Notes: generated by a model not told the origin, from the letters alone. A stretch of 64,000 nucleotides of DNA from Chryseobacterium culicis (GCF_900108365.1 NZ_FNWQ01000002.1:930001-994000), one strand, 5' to 3'; numbered from the stretch's first letter, positions 10,147 to 18,663 are shown. Made by a program: numbers and translations.

Positions 10147-10154
10147 CAAATATA
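10147..10154 (-). promoter_or_regulatory. candidate -7 element for dacB
   Basis: The minus strand reads TATATTTG, a match to TAnnTTTG. It lies just past the stop of the upstream gene and would give a leader of about 80 bases. Confidence 0.4.
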
Positions 10155-10155
10155 G

Positions 10156-11016
10156 TTAAAATAAAAGCTTTTCATATTCCCTGAGATCATCAGAACTGAA
10201 AAGAATCTGATGATCAGGAGATTTTTCAAACGAACGGTCATGTTTAAAATATTTCTCATAGTCATCTTCATCTAAAAAAATATCCATCTGGCATTCTTTG
10301 ATATAATGGGATTTCTCTCCGTAATCTTCAACTAGAGAGCGTGAGTTATTCCAGGGTTCCTGATGGCAGCGCAGGCAGTTTTTTTTGTATACAGCTTTAT
10401 GGCCACAGATTTCACAATGACTCAGGCTTTGAAATAATTGAGAAATTTCATGCTGTCTGTCTTCAGGAAAGAGTGATAGAGGTATTGTTTTTAACAGGAG
10501 ATAATAATTAGGTTCCTGCCAGGTAAAGTATGTTCCCTCTTCCCAGCCATCCTTTCCGTTGTAAAGGCATAGCTGCTGAAGATCATATTCTACATCGGCC
10601 TTCACTATGTTTTCAATGTTCAGAACCATTTTATTATTAAGTCTGACATTCTGCATGTCATCAATTTCAATAACGGGCTGCTGCTCCAGAAAATGGTTCA
10701 GGCATAAGGTGGTCTGCCAGGCGTCTATGGTTCTCATCTTCCCTTCGCTGCCACAGATTTCACATGTTTTGACAGACAATTGTGAATATTTGTCTTTGAT
10801 ATTTTTAAGCCTGATATTGAGTGTTTCATCTTCCGAATACGTGTAGCATCTCAATTCACCAAACTTTTCTTTTCCAAAAACGGGATGTTCCAGATTCCAG
10901 CCTGCAATGGCAAATTCAAACAGCAATTTCCGGATCAGATCATGCCATCCGATACTATTCACAGAAAAATTAGGCAGATTACGTTCTACAAAAAGCGCTA
11001 TTTCTTCCTTATTCAT
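10156..11016 (-). CDS. Hypothetical protein with two Cys-rich zinc-ribbon motifs
   Basis: Unrecognised cytoplasmic protein of 286 residues with no signal peptide or membrane segment. Two zinc-knuckle-like regions are visible: CEICGSEGKMRT...CLNHF, and CEICGHKAVYKKNCLRCHQE. The remainder is acidic and rich in aromatic residues. Its ATG overlaps the TAA of pepE by one base (TAATG), so translation of the two is probably coupled. The metal-binding reading is inferred from cysteine spacing. No reaction can be assigned. Confidence 0.8.
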   Translation of the reverse strand: MNKEEIALFVERNLPNFSVNSIGWHDLIRKLLFEFAIAGWNLEHPVFGKEKFGELRCYTYSEDETLNIRLKNIKDKYSQLSVKTCEICGSEGKMRTIDAWQTTLCLNHFLEQQPVIEIDDMQNVRLNNKMVLNIENIVKADVEYDLQQLCLYNGKDGWEEGTYFTWQEPNYYLLLKTIPLSLFPEDRQHEISQLFQSLSHCEICGHKAVYKKNCLRCHQEPWNNSRSLVEDYGEKSHYIKECQMDIFLDEDDYEKYFKHDRSFEKSPDHQILFSSDDLREYEKLLF

Positions 11017-11708
11017 TAAAGAGTGCTTCCTGCTTCTATTTCGTAAGGTTCCTTACCTTTTTCAAAAATTCTTGTCAGCTCACTTCCCTCAACGGTTATT
11101 GAATCCCCAGTTCTTCTGATCCAGTTTCCTTCCCTTAGGCCCACTACCTTAATATCGTTTTGGGTAAGGAATTCTTTGATGCGGGTTTCTCTGGTTTCTC
11201 CGTTATGTTTCAGATCCGGATTAGGATCCAGATAGTGAGGGTTGATATTAAAAGGAACCAGTCCCATACAGTCGAAACTTGGCGGATATACAATCGGCAT
11301 ATCATTGGTGGTTTTCATATTCTGGCCTCCGATATTGCTTCCGGCACTGCATCCAAGATAGGCTTTCCCTCCAGATACATTTTCTTTTAAGACAGACATC
11401 AAACCTTCTTCGTGTAATGTTTTAACTAATAAAAAGGTGTTTCCGCCCCCGGTAAAGAAACCTTTTGCCTGTTGAATGGCTTCTTTTTTATCTTCAAATT
11501 CATGAAGTCCTTTTACTTTAATATTAATGGTTTCAAAGAAAGAACGCGCTTTTGCAGTATAGTCATCATGAGAAATTCCGCCCGGTCTTGCGAAAGGGAT
11601 AAACACAATTTCGTCAATTCCTTTATATAGTTTAATTAATTCTTCTCTTAAGTATTCCAGATATTCTCCACCGAAAAGGGTGGATGTTGAAGCTAATATG
11701 ATATTCAT
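11016..11708 (-). CDS. pepE: Dipeptidase PepE (alpha-aspartyl dipeptidase, S51)
   Basis: Cytoplasmic serine dipeptidase hydrolysing Asp-Xaa dipeptides; 230 residues, the family's normal size. The nucleophile is S121 in the elbow GCSAGSNIGG, equivalent to Ser120 of the Salmonella enzyme. The glycine-rich FFTGGGNTF motif and the strand MNIILASTSTLFGGEYL also match. A good TTG/TATCTTTG promoter precedes it. The downstream zinc-ribbon gene overlaps its stop codon, forming a two-gene operon. Confidence 0.93.
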   Translation of the reverse strand: MNIILASTSTLFGGEYLEYLREELIKLYKGIDEIVFIPFARPGGISHDDYTAKARSFFETINIKVKGLHEFEDKKEAIQQAKGFFTGGGNTFLLVKTLHEEGLMSVLKENVSGGKAYLGCSAGSNIGGQNMKTTNDMPIVYPPSFDCMGLVPFNINPHYLDPNPDLKHNGETRETRIKEFLTQNDIKVVGLREGNWIRRTGDSITVEGSELTRIFEKGKEPYEIEAGSTL

Positions 11709-11745
11709 ATCATGAAATTATAGGTATTATTAAAAAAATGAAACA

Positions 11746-11776
11746 CAAAGATAGCCTCAAAGACGAAACGAATCAA
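11746..11776 (-). promoter_or_regulatory. promoter of the pepE operon
   Basis: Minus strand: TTG (11776-11774), a 20-base spacer, then TATCTTTG (11753-11746). Both Bacteroidota elements are present at accepted spacing, about 38 bases before the ATG. Confidence 0.65.
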
Positions 11777-11899
11777 AAATTAATCTAAAAAAAAATGTAA
11801 TTCCCGTTAATATTTTCTAAAAAAACTTAAAGCCTCTAAAATTTACCGTTTTATGGAATTATTCTTGAATTTTAGTTATTGAATTTAAAATATAAGATT

Positions 11900-12442
11900 A
11901 TGAAAATGAGTAAAATTAATAGTAGAAGTCTATTTTTAGGTTTAATACTAGCGGGAAGCGTAAGTTTTGTAAATGCACAGACAACTCAGCCGGAAACAGC
12001 GGCCACAACAACTCAAACAACTAACCCAACCATTGAAGGTCTTAAAAAACAGATTGAGGCTAATCCTAAGGATGCAGAATCACTGGCAAAATTAGCTACG
12101 GCTTATCAGGAAGCATCAGATTGGCCAAATGCAATTGATACCTGGAAAAAAATATCTGTTTTATTACCGGACTGGGCTCCGTCTTACTACAGCCAGGCTT
12201 ATGCCTATCAATCTGCAAAAGATGATGCCAACGCAAAAATTGCTTATGAAAAGTATATAGCAACAGTAAAACCTGAAGAAGTAGAGCAAAACAAGAAGAA
12301 TCTGGCATATGCCTATTTCTACCTTGCCTTTACAGAACAGAAGACTGATCTTAATAAAGCAAAAGAACATATCGCCAAGTCGATACAGTATGACCCTACC
12401 AACCAGGATGCTGTAAAGCTTAGCAAAGCATTAAATTCTTAG
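11900..12442 (+). CDS. Secreted tetratricopeptide-repeat protein
   Basis: Exported protein of 180 residues. The frame opens at a TTG (11879), but the ATG at 11900 places the signal peptide correctly (MKMSKINSRSLFLGLILAGS, then SVSFVNAQ). After a Thr/Gln-rich linker (TTQPETAATTTQTTNP), three TPR units are visible, with signatures such as AESLAKLATAYQEASDWPNA, APSYYSQAYAYQS and NLAYAYFYLAFTEQ. TPRs usually scaffold protein interactions; the partner is unknown. The gene is monocistronic with a terminator directly after its stop. Confidence 0.85.
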   Translation: MKMSKINSRSLFLGLILAGSVSFVNAQTTQPETAATTTQTTNPTIEGLKKQIEANPKDAESLAKLATAYQEASDWPNAIDTWKKISVLLPDWAPSYYSQAYAYQSAKDDANAKIAYEKYIATVKPEEVEQNKKNLAYAYFYLAFTEQKTDLNKAKEHIAKSIQYDPTNQDAVKLSKALNS

Positions 12443-12451
12443 TAAAATGAA

Positions 12452-12483
12452 AGAGGCCGGAAAGTTTTTCCGGTCTTTTTTTT
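12452..12483 (+). terminator. Rho-independent terminator after TPR gene
   Basis: GGCCGGAAA / TTTCCGGTC stem closed by a short T loop, then a nine-base T run. Confidence 0.85.
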
Positions 12484-12665
12484 TAATAATAGACTATGAA
12501 AGATAAGGGTTTTTTGGCCAAATTTACATGTAACGCAAAGATTCAGTAGCAACCGCTGTATGTCAGGGTTCAAAGATTGGAATCAACTTTCATTGATTCT
12601 TTCTAAGCGTACCTATAATATAGAGCTCTATCAGCGACTTTGCCGCTTTAGTAGCACAACCTATA

Positions 12666-13154
12666 TTATTCTATTTTCTTCCCAAAAAAGTCTGTTTCAC
12701 CATGCAGATGCCGGATTATTTTCTCAATATTCCGCTGAATGCCGGCTTCGGTTTTTAAATGATTGATATATCGGATCAGCTCGTTTCTTCTCGAAGGGAT
12801 AAGCTTCTCAAAATTTTTTGTTGCGACAGCACTTTCTTTGATGGCTCTTTCCAATTGAGGATGAATAGTAAGGCTTCTGTCTGCATCATCATATTCCAAT
12901 ACAATTTCAATGATCTCTCCGATTCTCTTTGGGGAATTTTTCAGCATGGTAAGATTGATATACAGTCTCCACTCACCGAGATATTTCATCAGGTTTTGCT
13001 TAAATTCTTTACCATTCACCGTTCCTTTTACAGCAATGGGACTTTTACTTTTCCCGGATTGTTCAAAAATCTCTTCCAGAATCTCTTCCGGAATAAAAAC
13101 AAAAGGATTAATCCCTATTATTTCCAAAGCAGCTGTGAAACTATTTTTTTTCAT
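12666..13154 (-). CDS. YdeI/OmpD-associated family protein with DUF1905 domain
   Basis: Cytoplasmic 162-residue protein. Residues about 8-95 form a DUF1905-like beta barrel (FVFIPEEILEEIF, VKGTVNGKEFKQNLM, WRLYINLTML). The C-terminal 55 residues match the YdeI/OmdA helical region (FEKLIPSRRNELIRYINHLK, then IEKIIRHLHG). Related proteins are described as bacteriocin-protection or OmpD-associated, but their biochemistry is unclear. It is convergent with the TPR gene. A 7-bp tandem repeat starts 21 bases upstream of its ATG. Confidence 0.85.
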   Translation of the reverse strand: MKKNSFTAALEIIGINPFVFIPEEILEEIFEQSGKSKSPIAVKGTVNGKEFKQNLMKYLGEWRLYINLTMLKNSPKRIGEIIEIVLEYDDADRSLTIHPQLERAIKESAVATKNFEKLIPSRRNELIRYINHLKTEAGIQRNIEKIIRHLHGETDFFGKKIE

Positions 13155-13175
13155 GGATGACAGATTTAAAAGCTG

Positions 13176-13224
13176 GAAGCTAGAAGCTAGAAGCTAGAAG
13201 CTAGAAGCTAGAAGCAAGAAGCAA
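13176..13224. repeat. 7-bp tandem repeat (GAAGCTA)n
   Basis: Five perfect GAAGCTA units followed by two GAAGCAA units, seven in all, with a degenerate unit on the left. The array sits in the promoter region of the YdeI-like gene (21-70 bases upstream of its ATG). Confidence 0.95.
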
Positions 13225-13283
13225 AAATAACAGTTTGATGAATAGGTATAAAATTTCTTTTTTATTATTTTATAAAATCATTA

Positions 13284-13420
13284 CTCTCAAACTCTCTCAC
13301 TCTCCAGCCCGCTCACTCCGTAACCCGAAAACCTCTCACTCTCAAACTCTCCTACACTCAAACCCTCTTAACCCTTAACTCTGTAACTCAAAATTCATAT
13401 CTCAAAACCCAATTAATTCC
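13284..13420. repeat. low-complexity, G-poor CTC-rich tract
   Basis: About 130 bases composed almost only of C, T and A on the plus strand, with repeated CACTCTC, CAAACTCTC and AACCC-like words. It contains no ORF and no hairpin. It lies between the YdeI-like gene and the transaldolase promoter. Confidence 0.8.
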
Positions 13421-13421
13421 C

Positions 13422-13429
13422 TATCTTTG
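13422..13429 (+). promoter_or_regulatory. candidate -7 element for transaldolase
   Basis: TATCTTTG matches TAnnTTTG, 23 bases before the ATG at 13453. No -33 TTG is evident in the preceding CTC-rich tract. Confidence 0.55.
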
Positions 13430-13452
13430 TAATAATAAATCTATTTATCAAA

Positions 13453-14106
13453 ATGAAATTTTTTATTGACACAGCTAATTTAGAGCAAATCAAGGAAGCC
13501 AGAGATCTTGGAATTTTGGATGGTGTAACGACCAATCCTTCATTAATGGCTAAAGAAGGTATTCAGGGAGCTGAAGCCATCAGAAACCACTACAAAACGA
13601 TCTGCGAACTGGTAGACGGAGATATTTCCGCAGAAGTTCTTTCAACAACGTATGAAGAAATGATTAAGGAAGGAGACGAATTGGCTGCTATTCATCCCAA
13701 TATCGTTGTAAAGATCCCAATGATTAAAGACGGTATTAAAGCGTTAAAATATTTTTCTGATAAAGGAATCAAAACAAACTGTACTTTGATCTTCTCTCCA
13801 GGGCAGGCTCTTTTAGCAGCTAAAGCAGGAGCTACTTATGTTTCTCCATTCCTGGGAAGACTGGATGATATTTCTACAGACGGACTGAACCTTATTCAGG
13901 AAATCAGATTAATTTTCGATAATTATATGTTCGAAACTGAAATTTTAGCCGCTTCTATCCGTCACTCAATGCACATTATCGACTGTGCAAAAATCGGAGC
14001 GGATGTTATTACTTCTCCACTTCCTCCGATCCTGAGCTTATTGAAGCATCCATTAACAGACAGCGGACTGGCACAGTTTATTGCAGATTCTCAGAAATTA
14101 GCATAA
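13453..14106 (+). CDS. tal: Transaldolase / fructose-6-phosphate aldolase family (TalC/MipB)
   Basis: Short-type class I aldolase of 217 residues, cytoplasmic, in the non-oxidative pentose phosphate pathway. The N-terminus [20 protein letters not shown] and the [11 protein letters not shown] motif are diagnostic. The Schiff-base lysine lies in [14 protein letters not shown], and the phosphate-binding region includes [20 protein letters not shown]. In organisms lacking a long TalB this family supplies transaldolase activity. Sequence alone does not separate transaldolase from fructose-6-phosphate aldolase. Monocistronic, with its own promoter and terminator. Confidence 0.92.
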   Translation: MKFFIDTANLEQIKEARDLGILDGVTTNPSLMAKEGIQGAEAIRNHYKTICELVDGDISAEVLSTTYEEMIKEGDELAAIHPNIVVKIPMIKDGIKALKYFSDKGIKTNCTLIFSPGQALLAAKAGATYVSPFLGRLDDISTDGLNLIQEIRLIFDNYMFETEILAASIRHSMHIIDCAKIGADVITSPLPPILSLLKHPLTDSGLAQFIADSQKLA

Positions 14107-14130
14107 TACCTCGCTGTTACTCAAAATATA

Positions 14131-14162
14131 AAATCCCGAAATTAGATTTTCGGGATTTTTAT
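14131..14162 (+). terminator. Rho-independent terminator after tal
   Basis: AAATCCCGAAA / TTTTCGGGATTT stem with a short loop and a T run. May also act on the convergent GLPGLI gene. Confidence 0.85.
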
Positions 14163-14173
14163 TGGGTTGAATT

Positions 14174-15034
14174 TTATTTCAGCAAATCTATTTCAAGAAT
14201 ATTATTTTGCCTTTTGATATTGGCCTTTGCTTTAGTTTCCTGATCTCTGCTGGCCTTCACCGGATCCAGCACTTTTCCCGAACTATCTCTCATTTCGATA
14301 ATGGTTCCCTGTGCCAGCATTTGTTTCTGGCCCTTCATTGGGTCCAGACGGTAATCGTTAAAGGCTTTTTTAAACTTAGCTTCGCTAATGGTGATCAGCG
14401 GATGATAACGTTCTTTATCTTTTGTACTTTTCCACTCATATGCTGCCGGAAGTTTTTTGCTTGCTTTTAACTCAAATACATGAGAACGGGTGTGGTCTTC
14501 TACTTTTACAATAAGGCCCGGAAGCCCATAAAATTTATACGGCCCATCCTGAATAGGCAGATCTGTAGTAAACCATGCCGTCCATTGTCTGCCTGCAAAA
14601 TCACAAACTGCTTTCTGTGCATTAAATTCTCCGATTTTTTCTTTTTCCGGAAGAATTTTCCAGCTCTGTTTTCTGTTTTCCTGAACCTGGTATTCATCAG
14701 AACCAAGCGTAGTAAAAAAATTGGTAGAATAATCGGGGTACATTTTTTCAATATTGTAGCGTATTCTACCTTTAAATTTAAAATTCCCGAGATTAATGTT
14801 CAGACTTTGGGTATCTTTTGCGACTATAGCCTGCATTGTAGAATCTGACTCAAAATAGTCTTTGCTGTAAAATTTGGATCCTTTGGAAGTGACTTCAAGA
14901 TACATGGTCTCACTTTCCTGTTTATCTCTGGCAGTAGAGTCTGTGATGAATTTGTAGTCGTAGATAAATCTTTGATTCTGCCCATTAGACAATGCAGCCA
15001 TCATGAGGCTGAATAGGATGATTACTTTTTTCAT
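14174..15034 (-). CDS. GLPGLI family protein (first of three)
   Basis: Exported protein of 286 residues belonging to the bacteroidete GLPGLI family, whose function is unknown. The signal peptide is MKKVIILFSLMMAALSNGQ. The family signature GLPGLIVKVEDHTRSHVFEL lies near residues 170-190 and is preceded by the conserved AWFTTDLPIQDGPYKFYGLP block. A basic C-terminal tail follows (AKANIKRQNNILEIDLLK). Its closest relative in the window is the gene at 15797-16699, with the same block order, suggesting duplication. An acetyltransferase gene lies immediately upstream on the same strand, 21 bases away. Confidence 0.88.
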   Translation of the reverse strand: MKKVIILFSLMMAALSNGQNQRFIYDYKFITDSTARDKQESETMYLEVTSKGSKFYSKDYFESDSTMQAIVAKDTQSLNINLGNFKFKGRIRYNIEKMYPDYSTNFFTTLGSDEYQVQENRKQSWKILPEKEKIGEFNAQKAVCDFAGRQWTAWFTTDLPIQDGPYKFYGLPGLIVKVEDHTRSHVFELKASKKLPAAYEWKSTKDKERYHPLITISEAKFKKAFNDYRLDPMKGQKQMLAQGTIIEMRDSSGKVLDPVKASRDQETKAKANIKRQNNILEIDLLK

Positions 15035-15055
15035 GGTTAGTTTTTGGTATGGTTT

Positions 15056-15622
15056 TTAATTTTCTTCTGTATTATTTTTGATCACCTTACAAGGATTTCC
15101 TACAGCCACTACATTATCCGGAATATCTTTCGTAACTACGCTTCCTGCTCCAATCACGGAGTTATTCCCAATAGAAACTCCCGGCAGCACTACTACATTA
15201 CCTCCCAGCCAAACGTTGTCACCCACTGTAATGGGATGGGCATACTCTAATCCTTCATTTCTCTGTTTTACATCAAGCGGATGGCCTGCTGTATAAAAGC
15301 TGCAATTCGGGCCAATAAATACATTATCACCAAATTCCACTCTGGCACAATCTAAAATAACAAGGTTATGATTGGCATAGAAGTTTTCTCCTGCTTTTAT
15401 ATTATAACCGTAATCACACCAAAAATTAGGCTCTATACAGATATTTTCCTTTATACTTCCTATCAGTTTCTTGAGGAGTCTGTATCTGTTTCCGGTATCA
15501 GAGTTTTTCAGCGCGTTATATTCCTGGCACAGATCTTTGCATGCTATCCGTTCCTGAATTAATTCTTGGTCAAAATTGGCATTGTATAAAAGTCCGGCTG
15601 CACATTTTTCTTTTTCTGTCAT
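15056..15622 (-). CDS. Sugar O-acetyltransferase (maltose/galactoside acetyltransferase type)
   Basis: Acetyl-CoA-dependent hexapeptide-repeat acetyltransferase of 188 residues. The N-terminal helical Mac domain (MTEKEKCAAGLLYNANFDQE) is followed by a left-handed beta-helix of hexapeptide turns (VEFGDNVFIGPNCSFY, ITVGDNVWLGGNVVVLPGVS). The catalytic His is in the TAGHPLDVKQRNEG motif, and the C-terminal turn is IPDNVVAVGNPCKVI. The acceptor is a sugar or nodulation-type oligosaccharide by family; the true substrate is unknown. The downstream GLPGLI gene is 21 bases away on the same strand, so co-transcription is possible. Confidence 0.9.
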   Translation of the reverse strand: MTEKEKCAAGLLYNANFDQELIQERIACKDLCQEYNALKNSDTGNRYRLLKKLIGSIKENICIEPNFWCDYGYNIKAGENFYANHNLVILDCARVEFGDNVFIGPNCSFYTAGHPLDVKQRNEGLEYAHPITVGDNVWLGGNVVVLPGVSIGNNSVIGAGSVVTKDIPDNVVAVGNPCKVIKNNTEEN

Positions 15623-15736
15623 GAGCTATTGGGTTAGTGATGATTACTATTGTTATTGAAAGATAAGAAATAAGTTTTGATCAGGTTAATTGATATTTAT
15701 CATCTATCTCAGTGAAGTGTGCCATTGTCTTTAATT

Positions 15737-15766
15737 AAAACAGGATGACAATAAGATGTCATCCTG
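15737..15766 (-). terminator. Rho-independent terminator after second GLPGLI gene
   Basis: CAGGATGACA / TGTCATCCTG perfect 10-bp stem with a six-base loop, followed by TTTTAATT on the minus strand. Confidence 0.8.
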
Positions 15767-15796
15767 TAGTGTAGATATTAGAAAATATAATATGAT

Positions 15797-16699
15797 TTAA
15801 TTCACCAGATCCGGTTCGATCGGATTGTTGTCCTTTTTAAGGGCTTCTTTGGTACTTTTTTCCATTTCGCGGAATACCAGATTAGGATCTGAAATTTCTT
15901 TTCCATCACCTGTTTTAAATTTAAAACTAACTTTGGTATTGCCATCTCCGTTTTTCATCATCATTTCTCTCATATTCTTGGTAGGATCATTTACGTAAGC
16001 TTTCCATACTTTTCTGAACTGGTCTTTTGAAACCTCAATTTCTTTTCCGCCTATTCCCAGTATTCTTACATTGTCAGGGAGCTGCATTTCGGTTTCAGAA
16101 GACGGGCTGCCTATGGTTTTGTTTCCAATCAAAGTCATAATATGAGAACCCGTAGCGTCTTTAAGCTTTACGATAAGCCCGGGAAGTCCGGAGAAAACAT
16201 AGGGGCCGTCCTGGAAGGGCAGATCTGTGGTAAACCAGGCTGTCCATTCTCTTCCGCCAAAGCTGGTAACCGCCTTCTGGGTTTCATAAGTCCCGATTTT
16301 TTGCTTTTCCGGCAGAATTTTCCATTCGGGTTTTTTATCTTCTCTGATTTTATACTGATCTGTAGAAACACTTCTGAAAAGATAGGTTTTAAAATCCGGA
16401 TACTGCTTGGTTACTTTATAATAAACGAGTCCGGGTTTGTCTCTTCTGTTGAAGCTAAAATTTCCACCGCCGGATTTCAGCTGCTTTTGAAGTTCTGCTC
16501 TTCCGGTGGAATCTGCTACAAATTTTTCGCGGCTGTAATAGCTTGATCCATTTTTATCAATATCCAGCAGCATCATTTCCGTTTTTATATCCTGCTTATT
16601 CTTGGAATCCGGAATGAATTTGTAATCGTAGAAAAATCTGTTGACCTGAGCACTGGCCAGTACTCCCAACAGCATAAAAAATAGGATTTTACTTTTCAT
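15797..16699 (-). CDS. GLPGLI family protein (second of three)
   Basis: Exported 300-residue GLPGLI protein with signal peptide MKSKILFFMLLGVLASAQ. It carries the AWFTTDLPFQDGPYVFSGLP block and the GLPGLIVKLKDATGSHIMTL signature near residue 174. Spacing and flanking sequence closely match the gene at 14174-15034 (both have RFFYDYKFI/RFIYDYKFI near the N-terminus and KILPEK before the signature). Function is unknown; many bacteroidete genomes carry several copies. Terminators on both sides separate it from the M56 gene upstream and the acetyltransferase downstream. Confidence 0.88.
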   Translation of the reverse strand: MKSKILFFMLLGVLASAQVNRFFYDYKFIPDSKNKQDIKTEMMLLDIDKNGSSYYSREKFVADSTGRAELQKQLKSGGGNFSFNRRDKPGLVYYKVTKQYPDFKTYLFRSVSTDQYKIREDKKPEWKILPEKQKIGTYETQKAVTSFGGREWTAWFTTDLPFQDGPYVFSGLPGLIVKLKDATGSHIMTLIGNKTIGSPSSETEMQLPDNVRILGIGGKEIEVSKDQFRKVWKAYVNDPTKNMREMMMKNGDGNTKVSFKFKTGDGKEISDPNLVFREMEKSTKEALKKDNNPIEPDLVN

Positions 16700-16710
16700 A
16701 GTCTATCATT

Positions 16711-16747
16711 AAAAAAGGCTTTGTCAATTTTAGATTGACAAAGCCTT
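16711..16747 (-). terminator. Rho-independent terminator after the blaI-M56 operon
   Basis: AAGGCTTTGTCAA pairs perfectly with TTGACAAAGCCTT over 13 bp around a seven-base loop. A T run follows on the minus strand. Confidence 0.88.
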
Positions 16748-16755
16748 ATGGAACT

Positions 16756-18663
16756 TTATTTCTTTGTCTCAATTCTTACTTCCCCCTGCTTAAGCTCTCC
16801 TTTCTTCTGAGTATTAACGTTTACTTTTGATATATTGCTTGAGTCCAGCGAGTTTACATCATCCTGAGAAACTTCCCTTCCGTCAATATAATACTTGTAC
16901 TTTACGTCATCGGTACTGGTTATTTTAAACTTCTTTACCCCGTTCATTGCAATGTTTCCGTTGGCATCTTTTTTAATAAAATCAGCATTCATTACAATAA
17001 CACCAGGAGAACCGCTGCTCACATTAATAAACGTACCGTTTCTGAAGCTGGCTGACCTCTTTTCTGCTTCTGCGCGGGCTTTCTCAACTTCCTTTCGGAT
17101 TCTGTCTCCGTCTAACCGGATTTTTTCACCTTCTACCCTTACTCTTTCTCCTTCAGCCCGTACTCTGTCACCTTCTATACGGGCTTTCTCTCCCTCTATT
17201 CTGGCCTTCTCTCCTTCTACTCTCGCTTTGGCTGCTTCTTTCAATGCTTTTTTAGCTTCTGCCATTGCTTTCCGTACTTCTTCTTTTTCTTTATCGCTTA
17301 AATCTTTATAATTAACGATTTTATTGGTTTTAAAATACGTTATTTTCGGTTCTTTTGGTGCTTCAGGCGCTGCAGGAGGAAGTGGCATTTTCGCAATTTT
17401 TGCAGCCGCTCTTCCCGCTTTTCTTGCGGCTCTTTCAATTTTCCGAAGCTCTTTTTTACTGAGAGGATCCATATTTTCGAGCTCTTTCATCTGATTCTTC
17501 CATTCCGCAGAGTTGAAATACTGATCCACTTCAGCCTTTGAAGCAATTTCTCCAATTTCTGATGCCAGATTACTAATTTCTTCAATTTTATCGCTGAAGA
17601 GATCACTTTCAGGATCCAAACCTTCCAGTTCTTTCTCCTTTTCTTTTATTTTCTTTTCAAGCCCGGCTAGCTTTGTATGATCTTCCGTTGATACCGCCTT
17701 CAGTTCTGTACTTTTTTCCTGACCCGATTTTTCAGGTCTTATCGTATCTTTCTTGATTTCTGATACTGCTTTCTGGATAGAAAGATTCGTCTCTTCAATT
17801 TCTCTGTTCTTAGCATTTACCAGATAGGCAAAAGCTATGGAGAATACAACGGGCAATGCAAAAATTCTTCGCGCATATCCGAATTTGGTTTTTGGTTTTT
17901 GTAACATCTTAAGTCTTTTTTTAAGGTTTGAACTTAGAAACGGACTGGTAACAGGCAACTGTGTTCCGGAAAAGTGGCTTGCTAAAAGCATCTGCGCAAA
18001 TGCTTTGGTGTCCGATTGTTTTACGGCTTTTTTATCAGCCAGATATTCGTGGATTAGATTAATTTCTTTTTTGATGATATGAAAGAACGGATTGAACCAG
18101 AAAACAGAAGTAATAATTTCGATAAAGATTTTATCAAAAGAGTGTTTCTGCTCAATATGAACCATTTCATGCTTTAAAATCTGTTTTCCTATATCAGAAT
18201 GCAGTGTGATTGTATTCTTCCAGAACAGATTTTTAAAATAAGAAAACGGAGCTTCAGTAAGGTCTGTACGGTAAAAGTTGATCCCGTCAAAACTTTCTTT
18301 CTGAAATTGGTTTTTAAACTGCTGGATTTTGAAAATCCCGTATAACAGCTTCCCTAAAAAATAGAGAGAAACCAGTCCCAGAGCTGAAAAAATAATGTTA
18401 AAATAAAGGTTACCATTGTCTATGTTTTTTTCTGTGTTAAAATGCTGAATCCTGTTAAGAAGCATATACATATCATTATTTACCTCTATCGTAAAATCGT
18501 CTATTCTGATAAGTGGTAACAGCAGTGATATCACCATTGCTGCCAACAGATAAAATCTGTTATAATGATGGAATGTCTTGTCTTTTAAAGACAACTGGTA
18601 ATACAAAAACGTTACACCCGAACATAAAATAATTTTTCCAAAGTATAATAGTATTGCTTCCAT
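16756..18663 (-). CDS. M56 family (BlaR1/MecR1-like) membrane metallopeptidase
   Basis: Sensor-protease of 635 residues, partner of BlaI-type repressors. Membrane segments lie near residues 3-22, 38-55, 88-112 and 268-286. The cytoplasmic zinc site is H165-E-M-V-H169 in ILKHEMVHIEQKHS. After the last membrane segment the protein has no penicillin-binding sensor. It continues as a long charged region with coiled-coil potential and a run of heptads of the type ARIEGEK (roughly residues 478-545). The C-terminal 80 residues look beta-rich and may be a folded extracytoplasmic domain. It starts five bases after blaI, so the two form an operon. The signal is unlikely to be a beta-lactam, since that sensor is missing. 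Confidence 0.9.
   Translation of the reverse strand: MEAILLYFGKIILCSGVTFLYYQLSLKDKTFHHYNRFYLLAAMVISLLLPLIRIDDFTIEVNNDMYMLLNRIQHFNTEKNIDNGNLYFNIIFSALGLVSLYFLGKLLYGIFKIQQFKNQFQKESFDGINFYRTDLTEAPFSYFKNLFWKNTITLHSDIGKQILKHEMVHIEQKHSFDKIFIEIITSVFWFNPFFHIIKKEINLIHEYLADKKAVKQSDTKAFAQMLLASHFSGTQLPVTSPFLSSNLKKRLKMLQKPKTKFGYARRIFALPVVFSIAFAYLVNAKNREIEETNLSIQKAVSEIKKDTIRPEKSGQEKSTELKAVSTEDHTKLAGLEKKIKEKEKELEGLDPESDLFSDKIEEISNLASEIGEIASKAEVDQYFNSAEWKNQMKELENMDPLSKKELRKIERAARKAGRAAAKIAKMPLPPAAPEAPKEPKITYFKTNKIVNYKDLSDKEKEEVRKAMAEAKKALKEAAKARVEGEKARIEGEKARIEGDRVRAEGERVRVEGEKIRLDGDRIRKEVEKARAEAEKRSASFRNGTFINVSSGSPGVIVMNADFIKKDANGNIAMNGVKKFKITSTDDVKYKYYIDGREVSQDDVNSLDSSNISKVNVNTQKKGELKQGEVRIETKK
17060..17230 (-). 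repeat. 21-bp coding repeat (heptad ARIEGEK) in the M56 gene
   Basis: In-frame near-repeats encode successive heptads: ARVEGEK, ARIEGEK, ARIEGEK, ARIEGDR, VRAEGER, VRVEGEK, IRLDGDR. The charge pattern suggests a single long helix. Confidence 0.85.

Noticed and set aside
12560..12766. Small ORF between the TPR and YdeI-like genes
   Set aside because: It overlaps the end of the YdeI-like gene on the other strand and shows no family features.
13176..13224. Short repeat array as a CRISPR or transposon end
   Set aside because: Units are only 7 bp and contiguous with no spacers; no cas or transposase gene is near.
14480..14848. Long open frame antisense to the first GLPGLI gene
   Set aside because: It lies fully inside a well-supported gene on the other strand and has no domain; the same applies to antisense frames in parC, typA and the other long genes.
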